NCBI GenBank assembly: GCA_026545765.1
Contig: CM048841.1
Span: forward strand, 88,394,636-88,458,635
Source of the DNA: Plantago major
Taxonomy: Eukaryota > Streptophyta > Magnoliopsida > Lamiales > Plantaginaceae
DNA: 64,000 nucleotides
Reading direction: 5' to 3'
The notes below the pieces were generated by a model. It saw only the letters and a program-made list of their open reading frames with translations. It had not been told where the DNA came from and ran no database searches. Below, one piece after another: positions 46,105 to 59,439 of the stretch. How positions within the stretch are numbered: the stretch's first letter is position 1; the number at the start of each line of letters is the position of its first letter. Both the position numbers and the translations under genes were made by a program.

Positions 46105-47673
46105 TGAAAATTAGAGGACCAGATACTCTTATTTAGGCTAACTTTTGGTTCTGAATTCTCGGTTTGATTTTATTTAAAGATCATGAAATATGAGGTCTGG
46201 CTAGCTTCTTATGTTCTGATTTCACTCATTTAATTTTAGTAATTAAAGGCGTTCATGTTATCATTATGTATGAAACTTGGATGTATTCCAGTGAATGTGA
46301 ACGTAATTTCAGAGGGACTGGATCCAATTTATATGCATAGAGACCGTGTTTTGGCATCTTTGAATTCATCAATATAATGCAGCAAGAAGAAAAGGACCTA
46401 CATCTATCAGAAAAAAAAACACTTCAAACTATTTAACCTGCATCTTAAGTTAATGTGCACTATACATGCAGTATCTGATAGACTAATAGTGATACTGATA
46501 GAATCAGCATTGGACTCAGTCTAACATGTTTGATCTGTTTCCAAGTCCTGTTATTTTATATCAAAACTGAGGCACCATTCATTTGGATGGGCTCTGTGCG
46601 GGGCCCGATTATTTGAGGTAAAAATATCCGACCGGAGCCCAAGTCTACCTGAACCTTGGCCCAAAATGATTTTACACGATTGCTTAATCAACAACAGTAT
46701 TATAGTAATGCTGGTGGTGTAGTGGATTTGTCTGTAGTTTTCTGGTCAAATCTTAAGGTTTCATTGTTTAAACTTTAAACTATAAAGCATAAACAAATGT
46801 TAGAAAGAAGTTTTATAAATGATTTTTAATTGTTAATTGTGTCATTTGTCAAGTTTTGAATGGTGTATTAACGTTAGTACAGTGTGACGTAGTACTGAAA
46901 TTAGCCTAGCCCTAGAAATAATGGATTAAAGTATCATAGTTGCATGAATAGGTCAATTATTATTTTCTTGGCCGGCTGATTGAAAGTCCTGATGCTCTTT
47001 TAACACCACTTGGCAAGCCATCAGCTGATTAATCTGATACCTGTTACCTAGCTAGCTCTTCTTTGAGTATGTTTCCGCATTCATGACATAATATTTCAGT
47101 AGAGTTGATCTGACATGGAGTTGCCGTCAGACAAATCATGAACACTGGGTCGAATCATGAGCCAAAATGAATATGCTTTGCTTCAAAGATTCATGTCCAA
47201 GTTTTTTAAATGGACTGCTTTTTCAAAGTACTAACAAGGAATCAGTCTCTTGTCAAGGCCTAAACAATAATGAATCACACTTAACTTTAGTACTATGATT
47301 GACTATTTGCTGTCCTCTCATTGAATTCATCTACTGCCATATGCTAGGCCTAGAATGTAGTTAACAGAAGGTAATGCCCTGGATCCTCTAAAGCCCCTCA
47401 CCGTCACAATAGGAACTTATGGCAGTAATCTAATATGTCGTAAATATCGACATACTTTTGTTTCTGTAATAGCTTCATACTTCCAAACTATTGGTGGGAG
47501 GTCATAGTTAAGAGAATTAAGTATGAATATTTAAATAAAGAATTCTAAAATCGGCTCAGTACTTCTAAGGAATAAACCAACAAGCATGTAATGACAAATA
47601 TAAGAGTAATATGCCTCAACTCCTTATTTTGCCTTCATTCTTTCTTTCCAACTCTCATTACATTCCAAATTCC
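46105..47673. promoter_or_regulatory. Divergent spacer between peroxidase and LysM kinase genes
   Basis: About 1.6 kb with no gene or clear transposon; both neighbours read outward from it, so it must hold both promoters. I see no strong repeated operator-like motif. Confidence 0.5.
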
Positions 47674-50600
47674 ATGGCTCCTGAGAAAATCCTTATTGTT
47701 TTCTATCTCCTACAAGTCCTGGTCTGGAACATCTCTGCTTTGACAAATGTGTATCCTTTCACTTGTTTAGCAAATATCAACTCATGCAACGCTCTTCTTT
47801 ATCAGCACAATGGTCTCCAGATTGATCAGATCGCCTCATTATATTCTGTGAATGGATCAAATGTCAAGAGTATCGTGTATTCTACTAGAGAAGATTACCT
47901 GGTACCTGTAAATTGTTCTTGCCAAAATGTCAATGGTACTAATGGATACTTTTATGATGTAGTTTACGAGGCAAATTTAAATGACTCTTTTTATGACGTA
48001 TCAAATCAGAAGTTTAGTGGACAGGTTTGGGATCAGGGGCAAGATACAAACTTAACTGCTGGAGTTAACAAAACTCTGCATCTTCTGTGTGGATGTGTTG
48101 ATAATGATTCTCAGGTTGTGGTTACTTATACAGTTCAGGCGCATGATACCTTGTCATCTCTTTCAAGTTTGCTTACGGCTCGAGAAGATGGGATTTTGAA
48201 GATGAACACATATTTGGCTTCAAATCCATCTTATATAGATATTGGATGGCTCTTATATGTTCCCATGGAGAAGTTTGGATTTCCACCTTCAAAGAGAGGT
48301 AACTAGCATATCATATTGCAATAAGCCTTTGCAAAAAGCGTTGATATGTGTATAGACGTATAAAGGTTAGATATGACAGCTACAATAGATGTGTGATGTG
48401 GGATAACATCGGTATAAATTCCTACATGTATGCTCATGTGACTTACCGTTTCTTTTTGTGCCTTTTCATTTTCAGGGACCAAACTGCACAAGTGGATCAT
48501 AATTATAAGCATACTATCAGGCGTAACTGTTTCTTCCATATGCTTATTGTCTGTAATCCTTGTGAGGAAAAGGAGAAATAGAGGACAGAACGAGGAAGAT
48601 CCAGGAGTGTTATCAAAGACTTTAAGTGTCACCAAGTCTCGGTCTATGCAGAAACAACAGTATTATAAAGAACAGATGGAAGGTGATTTATTGAAGCAAC
48701 TTTCTAGTATTCTGCATTGAAGTTGTCCTGTCAGTTCCATTAGACACTGGAAGACAGAGAACTGAAAAAAAGAAACTGACATTCTACACATTTTGCAGAT
48801 CTTACAGGTATTGATTCAGAAAGACCTATGTTCTACAGTATTGAAGAGATAGAAGAGGCTACCAGCGACTTTGACGAAACTAGAAAAATCGGACAGGGAG
48901 GATATGCAACTGTGTACTATGGTGTACTAGGCGAGCTGGTACTCTTATTGGCCTTTCTCTGGCCATTCTATTATAATTTATTGTTGACAAAATGTTAAAC
49001 TATGTTTATCATAGGAGGTTGCTGTTAAGAAGATGAGATCTAACTTATCAAAGGAGTTTCTTGCTGAGCTCAAGGTGTTATGCAAGATACATCATATTAA
49101 TGTGGTATGATTTGTTTTCCTTTTCTGAATTTTATGATTTTTACTGTGATACGTATCAGGATTTTCATTACTTATTGTGTCGAGTTCATGATGTAGGTGG
49201 AGCTGTTGGGTTATGCGAGTGGAGAGGACCACCTCTACTTGGTTTATGAGTACGTCTCAAATGGTTCGCTTGGCGATCATCTTCATGATCCTTTGCTGAA
49301 AGGTAATGTAAACAAAATTTTCTATTATTAATTGAACATCCTGTTTTCTGGTTTATCTTTTAGAAACTCTGTACAAAGCTGGTGGCTAGTTTTATCCATT
49401 TCATAGAGCGTAGAGGTTTAAATCAGTGGTAATGAATTAGGTCACCAGCCTCTCTCTTGGAACGCAAGAACACAGATTGCGCTTGATTCTGCAAGAGGAA
49501 TTGAGTACATCCATGATCACACAAAGGCCCGATATGTTCACCGTGATATAAAAACAACGAATATCCTGCTTGATGAGGGCCTTCGAGCAAAGGTACCTTC
49601 AAATTGGATGCCATATCTGTATAAATAATATAACCTGGCATTACAGATGACTTCTTTACTGGCTTGAGCTCTTGGATGAGATGAAATTCAACAGTTGATT
49701 CGTCTATGTCATGCCATGTTCACTGGCAAATTATATCCTTCTTAATCTGCAATAAAGTGATTATAATATAGTACTGATTGGTTTAAGAGGAATGTAGAAC
49801 AAATATTAACTTTGAAGAACAATTTTCACAGGTTGCAGATTTTGGTTTGGCAAAGCTTCTTAACAGAACCAACGAAGATGAGCTAATAGCAACTCGGCTG
49901 GTCGGAACCCCCGGATATCTTCCACCTGAGTAAGCCTTTTTTGGACAAAGAAACCATACAGTAGCATGAAATAAATCAGGGCTAATTAACATCATAAATT
50001 TTACATAATGATAAATCGAAGTAAACGAAACTTGCAGGTCAGTGAAAGAGCTGCAGGTGACTACAAAGACTGATGTTTTTGCTTTTGGAGTAGTCCTTGC
50101 AGAGCTGATAACAGGCCAACGTGCACTCATCCGTGACAACAAAGAGCCGAATAGGATGAAATCACTCATCACAGTTGTAAGTGAATTCTTTGTGTATTTA
50201 TACTGAGTCATAGCATCAACTGCTGTTACAGTTATGATTAGGCATAATTAATGAAAAGTTACTATTTTGGATTTAGGAAGGAATTAGACTAATTAACTTT
50301 CTCTAGTGTAGTTCGAGCCATTGGACTGACACGTTCTAGTTAGCTCCAGCGGAGTTTCACTGGACTGGGTGTGAGGGCTGGCACCAGTTCTAAGATTTAG
50401 AACCGGTGTAAGCCTTATTTTCCCTTTACTTTTTAAATAAAAATGAAAAAATAAAAATAAATAAAAAGACGAAGTTTAAAAGAAATAAGAAAAGAAAAGC
50501 TGAGTAGAGTGTGACCATTGGAGGATAATGGTTATAGAGGGTGTGAGGTGAGTTGAATGCTGATGTGTCAGTGAGAGGTGGGTTTTAGTGGATGTGACCA

Positions 50601-50985
50601 TAGGTGGCTAATTTTCATGACACTATTTTATCAGGTTAACAGGATCTTCGCTGATGAAAATCCAGAGACTGCATTGAGTGCTGCAATAGATGGAAGTCTA
50701 AAAGGCAATTATCCTCCAGATGATGTGTACAAGGTAAATGTGATTATAATTTAAAACACTTATATATAGTTTCCAGCATTAATTTCAAGAGCATCGATTT
50801 TCATCTTTTCGATCTCTCAGATGGCTGAAGTTGCTGAATGGTGTCTAAGTGAAGATGCAATTGACAGGCCAGACATGCGTGAAGTAGTCATCGCCCTGTC
50901 TCGCATCCGTATGTCTTCCATCGAATGGGAAGCTTCACTTGGGGGGAGCAGCCAAGTCTTTAGTGGTGTTTTTAGTGGCAGATGA
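47674..50985 (+). CDS. LYK3: LysM receptor-like kinase (LYK3 type)
   Basis: Ten exons: 47674-48298, 48476-48682, 48799-48938, 49015-49104, 49197-49302, 49441-49592, 49832-49929, 50038-50176, 50635-50733, 50821-50985; 606 residues. Layout: signal peptide ([20 protein letters not shown]), ectodomain of about 185 residues with LysM repeats and the paired CxC motifs ([18 protein letters not shown]) that tie LysM modules together, several N-glycosylation sites, membrane helix [20 protein letters not shown], then kinase: [11 protein letters not shown] loop, AVKKM lysine, [27 protein letters not shown]. It is an RD kinase with all key residues, so it should be active, unlike LYK4/5. The ending [16 protein letters not shown] resembles Arabidopsis LYK3, which senses chitin oligomers and tunes ABA and defence crosstalk; legume 'LYK3' is a different gene. 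Start chosen at 47674 because it opens the signal peptide in good context; Met 47611 is in frame upstream. Confidence 0.92.
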
Positions 50986-51384
50986 AAGATGGTGAAGACA
51001 ACAAAATGAGTCCTTTTTTGCCTTGAGTGGATCAATGCAATAGATGTCTTCTAGCTCTACATTTGCAAATGTAACTCAAATTTTCTGTCCTTTTTCCATT
51101 GTCATGTAAAACTTCAAAAGACGATCTGTATGTATGTATGTATAAGTATGAGTATCATTGTAGTTTCAGCTACCTTGCAACTATTACAGCAAGTATAGAA
51201 ATCAAGATTTTGTCATCTACTGTATTTTTGCGGATTCAGAAATATATTTTGTCATGTCGGATAGGAAAACGATGTGTTTTTTATTGTATCATTGCATATC
51301 TTGAAGTAGACATCTTTGTCTGATAAGTCAGAATTTTGATTTCTCGCTGGTATCCGCTACATGCGATTAATTCAGTCGAGCACT

Positions 51385-51505
51385 GTCAGACCCTTTTTGA
51401 AGGGCGGCTCTCCCAACGGTGTTTTTTATTTGTGGCTCGAACCCGAGACCTTGGTTAAGTGAACTCAAGTACCTTACCACTTGAGCCAACAACTGTTGGT
51501 AGTAA
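51385..51505 (-). mobile_element. tRNA-derived SINE
   Basis: On the minus strand the text has a Pol III A box (tggctcaagtggtaagg) and, about 40 bases on, a B box (gggttcgagcc), the layout of a tRNA-derived SINE head; body text ends near agccgcccttc. It lies 400 bp after the LYK3 stop. Confidence 0.6.
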
Positions 51506-51774
51506 GTCAGAATTCAGTGACATTGTTCTATATAAAAATCTTCATTTTGGACGCAAGGATGACTATTTTGTTTCAATGGCAGAAATATAATCCAAAAAAA
51601 TAAAGGCAGTTTGGAGTTAAATTAGACGAGTTTATTTGATCAAAATAAGTATATTCAGGGAAGAGCTCAGTGGTAGTGATAATCTAGGTGACATTTGATG
51701 ATATCAATTTTATATATATGAAAAAAGGTTGTAATTGAGAATAAAGATATATACTCCCTCGATGTACATAACTT

Positions 51775-52480
51775 CACTCAAAGGGCGGACTCATAATTTC
51801 AAGTTTGGGAGACTATATATTATATAGAAGTATAAGATTATTTCGGAGTTTGGGGTGGCGAGAATAAAAAATTTCTTTTTCAATTTTTTCTTTGGGCCTA
51901 GGAAGGCCGCCTATGCCTCACCTGGGTGTGTCCCAGCTCAATTGACTTTAGAGTCTGTATTTGGGTTAATCTACATGTAAAGGAATTGGATGAGTTATAT
52001 TGTGAAAAAATTAATATTTTATTAATTAATTTAGGGTTGAAACAGATTGAATAAATCAGTTTCGACTTCCGAGGAGAGTAGTCGGTCGATACCTAACTGT
52101 ATACTTTTTTTTAATTAAAAAAACCATTCACTTTTACGGTTTATCTTCAACTTATATATACAATCAAAACTGTGTATCCTTGTACTGTGAAGATTTATAA
52201 CAAACTTTTTTTTTTTTTTTAACTGAATCACTTACATGAGTAATTTTTTTAAAATTGTGGTGCCAAAGTGGTATTCGGCTATAATTTTCCCAATTTCTGG
52301 GGTGGGTGTTTAGGCTGGACAGAGTTGGCATGAGTATGGGCCAAGTCCACTACTTCTGAAACGGGCTAAGTCCGAGTATGAAGTTTTAACAGGGGAATTG
52401 AACCAATATTATTATATTATTGTTTCTTTACAGCGAAGCTGAATTTTGAGCTGAAGAAGCAAGATACTAATAAATTAAAA
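51775..52480. other. Spacer upstream of AP1M with worn repeat
   Basis: At 51779-51945 the ends 'aagggcggactcataatttc' and 'gcctcacctgggtgtgtcc' recall the hAT-like MITE at 591-715. The rest is AT-rich with a T tract at 52208-52222. The AP1M promoter must lie in the last part. Confidence 0.4.
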
Positions 52481-52737
52481 ATGCAACTACAAGTACAATT
52501 TCTTCACCAGAAAACCAAGAAATTTACAGTGTGATAGCAATAATCATTCATGGCGGAAAGTTAAAACTCCTGATTCCCTTTCATTTCCTATTTAGTTTTA
52601 CCAATCCATCACTAGATCTCACTTGGCCATCATTTCATCATCAACTCTCTCCGATCTGTGATCTCACTCTACATCCAATCGAATCAGAAGAAATTGCTAA
52701 TTTGCTATTCAATTGATTGACAAAACAAGGTGCATCA

Positions 52738-55700
52738 ATGGCAGGAGCAGCCTCGGCGCTGTTCCTACTGGACATCAAAGGTAGGGTTCTTGTGTGGCGC
52801 GACTACCGTGGAGACGTCACCGCTGTCCAGGCCGAACGCTTCTTTGCTAAGCTCATCGAGAAAGAGGTCAAATTCTGTTGATTGTAGTTTCAATTGTTGC
52901 TTCTCAATTTGATTGGGTTTGATTTCAGTTGTTTGAGCTGCTAAGAGTTTAGGTGAATGGTGGTTTTACTAGATTTGGTTAGGTTTGCGTGATCTGATCT
53001 TTGCTTGGATACAGGAAATGAATACACTTTTGGTCTCTCACTCACCTTGAATAATGGCGTAGAGTTTGATCAATATTGTTTTTGGTTGGGCTTCGATGGA
53101 ATTAGTACTGTGGTGTTCGTGATGTTCCTCAATTGATAAGAGGTTTAGGGATTGCAATTAGTATCCTGATCCAGAATTGTGTAGTGGGCTAGATGTGTGC
53201 TAAGAAGTGGCTTGATTGTGATTTAACTACTTTAAATTCTCTCTGCGTGTTATAAGTAGACTGTTGTAGTTTCTTAGCTGAAATGGATACTAGTAGCATA
53301 TAAATTTCCAGAACTGGTGTGTGTTAGCCTTCTGCATTATTACTAATGTGAGTGAGGGTGGTTTTTTGTATGGTGAAGAGTTATTGCTTAGCTGAACAAG
53401 AACTAAATGACGTTCGATATTGTAATGTTATAGGGTGATACAGAGACTCAGGATCCTGTTGTGTATGATGATGGTGTAACATATATGTTTATACAACACA
53501 ACAATGTGTACCTCATGACAGCATCAAGGCAGAACTGCAATGCTGCTAGTCTTCTTTTATTCCTACACCGAATAGTTGATGTACGCATTCTTGATAATCA
53601 ATGACTTAAATTTCAGATTATGTTCTAACATCCGCAGAAGTGGTGAGGATTGTGTTTGTAAATCCTGGGAAATTTTCTTACAGGTATTTAAGCATTATTT
53701 CGAAGAGTTAGAAGAGGAATCTCTTAGAGACAATTTCGTTGTAGTGGTAAGAGAACATTCTATTTGTTTCTTTTATTGTTGAGAACATTAATCTCGTAGG
53801 AATATTTGACAACTGATGCAATTTTCTTTCCAGTACGAGTTACTCGATGAAATTATGGATTTTGGCTACCCACAATATACTGAAGCGAAAATTCTTAGTG
53901 AGTTTATAAAGACTGATGCGTACAGAATGGAAGTCACTCAGAGACCTCCTATGGCTGTTACAAATGCCGTTTCTTGGCGCAGCGAAGGGATACGTTACAA
54001 GAAGAATGAAGTAATTTTTCTCTGCTCACTTATCATAAGTCTCTGTAACTGTGGAATAATTAGCTCTGTTTATTGTTAGGTATTCCTTGATGTTGTCGAA
54101 AGTGTTAATATACTAGTCAATAGTAATGGCCAAATAATCAGGTCGGACGTTGTCGGGGCACTAAAAATGCGCACATATTTGAGGTTCGTTCTCTGTTTCT
54201 TGTCCTGCTTCTCAAGTATCTCTCTTAATGCATTGGAATTAGTTGGAAGATATTTTTATTCTTATTGTCGAAAAATTTACATGGATACATTGAAGTTTCC
54301 AATGGATCTTTTCCTTAATTCAAGAACCTGCTTCTTGCTTGTCATCTTTAAATATTAAATTGTGAGTCAAATTAGTTTGTATCTTCTAACTTGCCCATGA
54401 TACATCAATATCTTATGGTTCCCAAGTGTACTAGATGTGGTTTATCTGGTTATTTCTATTCCGAATTTACTCTGAACACGAATGTAGCACCATCACGAGA
54501 CCTATTGTATAAGGTCTTTATGCATTGTGAGGTTGATGCAACTCAATTCCTAATAAATAAGGCTATGGTGAAATTTGGCTTCAGATTAGGTAAAAAAATA
54601 TTGCATCTTCTTGAGGAATCTATACTTGAATTTTTAACGAGAAGATTTGGGGATAATGTAATAACTTTACTTGTATTTTTTGTTTAGCGTGATTGTCTTT
54701 CCATATACAATACTTCTTGGTTAGCGTTGAATACTATAAGACATTAAACTTAACCTGGCCTGATCATGCATTAAATCTAATTAACTCTCATTCAAATGCC
54801 AAATCCTGGCATAACATAATCGATTAACTCCTAACATCAACTATTTTGTGTGTCAACCTGCAAATATTTTAGCTCTCTGATATATGGCACTGCTTTATAA
54901 ATGAGAAATCTGAAAGAAAGTTTGCCGCATCAGGTTCTAGAGATACTTATGTGGTACTCCCTCCCTCCATTTGAAATGGGCTCTTTCTTTTGGACACACG
55001 ATCTGAGAAAGTGGAAGAGTAAAATGGATAAAAATTGGAAGTTAGGTAGTATTTGAATAAGATAATTGTTGTTTGGGTATTTGAATAAATAATGAGTAAA
55101 AACTGGATAGCGGTTGGCAATCCTGTATATATTGAGAAGATGGGTATTTATTTAGGCACATGGGTAATTTATTGCCATTTTGGGAAGGACTCATTTCTAA
55201 TGTGATGAATATTGCTCATTTGAAATACGGTACATGTTATCCACTAATCCACTTTGCAGTATTCATTTTTGCAACAATATTAACTCAATGATTGATATTT
55301 AATCTTATGGATTGCAGCGGTATGCCAGAGTGTAAGCTTGGGCTTAACGATAGAGTGTTGTTGGAAGCACAAGGACGAGCAACCAAGGGGAAAGCCATTG
55401 ATCTGGATGATATAAAGTTTCATCAGTATGTAATTCATCCTTCAAATTCAATTTGTAAAATGGATTTTTTTAATAGTTAAATCATGGAGAATTACGCGAA
55501 TTCTTGCGCTAGTATTTTGTGGACGAATTGTGTATGTTGACAACTTGACATGCATGAAAGTATGTCCGGGAACCCAACCACCACCCTTTTCCCACCCACA
55601 TATATGATATATCTACTAACCTAGATTTTTGTATGTGTATTATTAAATCTCTGTTTCCATGACTGTTGGCCATTTGAGAATCTTTTTTTAATCTTCTATT

Positions 55701-57673
55701 TATAGGTGTGTGCGCTTGACCCGATTCGAGACTGATAGGACAATATCCTTTATACCTCCAGATGGATCTTTTGATCTCATGACTTACAGGCTGAGCACTC
55801 AGGTTTCATTTGATTCTTTTTATCCCTCCTCTTTTTTTTATTTTAATGCATGTGCAGGTCTCATTGTTTCTTTGGCCAATTCTCCAATTTCAAACAACTT
55901 GAGTTAAATCATAAATTATGTGGGTTAGTTTCATGCAATATATAGCTGGAGCAAGAGCACTTGTGAAAAATTTATATTCAGCGGATATCTAGTTTTCCTG
56001 CTTAGGAGATTGCATGAATTTAGTACTTCTAAATAAGATAATAAAATTTGCAGTTAAGTTAATTTATTTTCTGTTTGCTGGTAATCTCTAGTTACAAATT
56101 GAGTATTTCTCATACTGTTTTCTTTCAGGTAAAGCCTCTAATATGGGTAGAAGCTCAGGTGGAAAGACATTCCAGGAGTCGTATCGAAATCATGGTAAAA
56201 GCGCGAAGCCAGTTTAAGGAGCGTAGGTATGTCAAATCTGTTTGGGTTAACAGAACGTGTGGTTAATAATATAGCAGGATTTATTCCTTTAAATATTGTG
56301 TTGTGCTGGCAGTTTTATCTGGACTTCTAACTCTGTTCCTGCACTGTTCAAATCTCAGCACTGCAACAAATGTAGAAATTGAGATGCCCGTGCCACCCGA
56401 TGCTACCAATCCTAATATCCGAACATCAATGGGGTCTGCTTCTTATGCCCCAGAAAATGATGCATTAGTCTGGAAAATAAAATCTTTTCCTGGTGGCAAG
56501 GTTGGTTCTGGTTTACCTGCATTGTATTTTGTTTACATCTGGAAATCCTTCTTCTAGACCAAGGTTCCGGATCACATGCATGTACATCCCTTAAATTTTC
56601 TTTTCATTTTAGGAATATATGCTGAGAGCAGAATTCAGGCTTCCTAGTATAACATCTGAGGAAGCAACCCCGGAAAGAAAAGCTCCTATACGAGTGAAGT
56701 TCGAAATACCATATTTCACTGTCTCAGGAATACAGGTAATGCCCACAACATGGTTTCCACTGAATTATCATGGTATCGGACACAGGGCATGACAACTATA
56801 ACCACCATATGTGTTTGATGTTACATGCAAAGAATATGATAATACTTCATTTTCTAGAAAAGATCGCTATAGGCTCAAATTTTCTCTGTTTGTCGAGAAA
56901 TACTAATTCAGCGGAAGTCATATTTGACCAACATGAACTTTAAGTGGGTTGGGTGCAACCCTATAACCATCTTCCTTAGAGCAGATGCTCATAAACTCTC
57001 TTTATGCTTCTACCTAGTGTTCCTTGAAATCTTGGTGCTTTTTATCTTTGGGGAAGCAAAAACTTCATTCCAGACCATATGACCTCTGGAGTGGTAAATG
57101 GGCAGTTAATAATTAAGACAGATGAGAAGTGTCTCGAATAGTTAACTAAACTACCTGAATGCTAAGATTTATGCATAGATAGTTACTCTCTCTTTTCATT
57201 ATTCCGTTAGTAAACACCGTAACTTTGATGATGGAGGTGAATTAACCATGTAATAGTTTAATCATGTTCGGATGTAGCAACAGTTTGTAATTGCCCAATA
57301 CTTCTTTTTTCATGCATAAATGAATAGCTGAATGATACTTGTACAAGAGATTGCTTATTCAAAGAACCTTTTTAATACTTCATTCTGTATGGTTCTTTGA
57401 AATGAATAGCTGAATGATCTTGTAATTGCATGGTACTTCTTCCTCTATCAATGTTATCCTCCAACTTAAGACTTCAACTTGCCCTGAGATCTTTCCTGCA
57501 CAGTAATGTTTGCCCATTTAGCTCTCTGGAGGTTAAACATCTTCAAATAATCTAATCCAAAACTTGGATTGCAGGTCCGGTACCTGAAAATCATTGAGAA
57601 GAGTGGCTACCAGGCTCTCCCATGGGTAAGATACATCACAATGGCCGGTGAATATGAGTTGAGACTTGTTTGA
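52738..57673 (+). CDS. AP1M2: AP-1 clathrin adaptor complex subunit mu (AP1M)
   Basis: Eleven exons: 52738-52866, 53434-53580, 53684-53746, 53834-54010, 54080-54183, 55318-55425, 55706-55802, 56129-56226, 56359-56500, 56613-56735, 57575-57673; 428 residues, the usual length. The mu1 subunit binds YxxΦ sorting signals and works in the AP-1 complex at the trans-Golgi network/early endosome; in Arabidopsis AP1M2 (HAPLESS13) is needed for cytokinesis and vacuolar transport. Longin-like N-terminal half: SALFLLDIKGRVLVWRDYRG, NCNAASLLLFLHR, VVYELLDEIMDFGYPQYTEA. Mu homology domain: EVFLDVVESVNILVNSNGQI, FIPPDGSFDLMTYRLSTQ, KARSQFKERSTATNVEIEMP, FEIPYFTVSGIQVRYLKIIE and end YITMAGEYELRLV. All junctions are GT-AG and the protein looks complete. 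The long introns (567 bp, 1134 bp and 839 bp) carry repeats. AP1M1 and AP1M2 cannot be told apart here. Confidence 0.95.
54954..55245. mobile_element. MITE in AP1M intron 5
   Basis: Left end tactccctccctccatttga with aatgggctctttc; right end ggaaggactcatttctaatg then catttgaaatacggta. Roughly inverted ends and AT-rich interior suggest a Stowaway-like element; the right border is uncertain. Confidence 0.45.
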
Positions 57674-58181
57674 GTGCTCAATCAAATAGATAGCATATCA
57701 TTACTCCTCCCGGATGAGACGGGAAACATACACCCGGGGTTAACCATTTCTACCTGCTTGAAGAGTTGTACCGCGAAGCAAATCGTTTGAGGCTGGTTGT
57801 GTTATTTCTTGTTGCTGATTGTATCATGGGATCACAATATTCATTTGCCTTGTTTCTTACGAAAATCAAGTTTTGGATTTTGGTTTATATTTTGTACAAA
57901 AATATGATATTGTTCACTTATTTCCAGATTTTTGTTCATCATGAAATTGGCTTTGTTAGTTGTCACTTCTATAAACTTTTGCTTCCGAGCTCTTTCTTTA
58001 GATTTGTTCCTTTCTGAACTACTAATATGTAGGAGTACTAATTACTTGTACTCCTAAAAACTTACTGTATGTTATACGGCCTGGGTCAGACAAAATCGCT
58101 TAAATATCTGTGATAATCATATCCGACTTGAAACAGGAATGTGCAAGCAATCCTGTTTTTCAGACAAATAAATAAGTATAA

Positions 58182-58283
58182 AGCTTTGTTATCTTCGTCT
58201 GAACGGAACGAAACTGCTTAGTTAGTATGAAAAATAACTAAGCAAGACCGAACTGAACTGAATTAGATGAAAATAACAGATCC
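58182..58283. mobile_element. Tourist-like MITE, copy 4 (worn)
   Basis: agctttgttatcttcgtctg at the left and agatgaaaataacagatcc at the right, flanked by TAA; the inside shares 'actaagcaagaccgaactga' with the copy at 60892. More worn than the other three. Confidence 0.6.
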
Positions 58284-58617
58284 TAACACACTTTCCTTCC
58301 CAAATAGCTCCATAGGTTTGTTTTCCATTTCTTGGTGTCCACATAACATTATTGAGTGCTTGGAATATAATTCTAACTCAAATTTTAATGAGTCAGACTT
58401 CGTATTCTATTTGTACTACGATTTTAATCGTGTTGGAACAATCCGTTTTATATCCACCTACTATTTACAACTCAATTAAAATTTCTCTCTCTACCTACAA
58501 TTTTTAATTTCATTTTACCTTTTCATTTATTATAACAACTTTAAACCAATCAAATAATATTAAATCAATAAAATAATCTTAAAACATCTTACTACAACAT
58601 ATTACTTCATTCCTACA

Positions 58618-59397
58618 CCATGCTCTGTTTACCACTAGCTTTTCAGCTCCATGAGCTTTTCTTAACCATCGACTAATAAAAAAGTCGTTACGTGAACGCG
58701 CAGCTTCTTAAATCAGCTAGCTGAAAAGCTAGCTGGTTGAGAAGCTACCCTTTTTCTTTTTTAAAAAAAAGCTCCTTCTTATCTTTTTCATTCCGAAAAT
58801 ATCCTGACCTAAATTAGAAAAAAGTAAAAACCACCCGTTTCATTATTATCTTACTTAGTTACTTTTTCTTTTTGTAGACCACATGAAAGGTCATTAGAAT
58901 TCTCGACTTATATTTTATATTGTTAGAACCTTTGTTATACATTTTGTGTACTTGTTTGCAACTAGCATAAGGATTAATGTATCCACATCTCTTTAAAATG
59001 CATACATGTAGTACGCATCAATTAATGATTTTTTTTCTTACTAAGTTAGAATGCCCAACGAATATTTCTTTCAACTTCTGATAATTTTTCACGATGTTAT
59101 TAAAGTGGCAGTGAAAGTACATTGAATATATATTAGAATAATTAGACAAAAATGTGATGTACTATTATTTAAAAAAATATAGACTCATAAATAGATGAGA
59201 AATGTTAAAGAAAATAAAAATAAGAGTAATGTCCTTTTATGTCATTTTACAAAATATCAGCTAGCTTATCAGCTAATTTGCTAAACACCTACATTAAAAT
59301 TAGCTAGCTTTTCAGCTAGTTAATCAGCTAGCTTACTTATCAGCTACCTATTCAGCTACCAGCTAGCTTTTCAGCTAATTTTGCTAAACAGAGCCCA
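58618..59397. mobile_element. Non-autonomous DNA element with CTCTGTTTA ends
   Basis: Left end gctctgtttaccactagctt and right end gctaattttgctaaacagag are inverted copies. Sub-terminal stretches are packed with agctagctttt/agctgaaaagct repeats on both strands. About 780 bp, no transposase; superfamily not decided (hAT-like is likely). Confidence 0.6.
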
Positions 59398-59439
59398 TAT
59401 ATGACAACCCTAAAACCTATAAAATTCTAAGTCTATCTC

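Noticed and set aside
48303-48635. Minus-strand 110-codon frame over LYK3 exon 2
   Set aside because: Antisense shadow of the membrane-helix exon.
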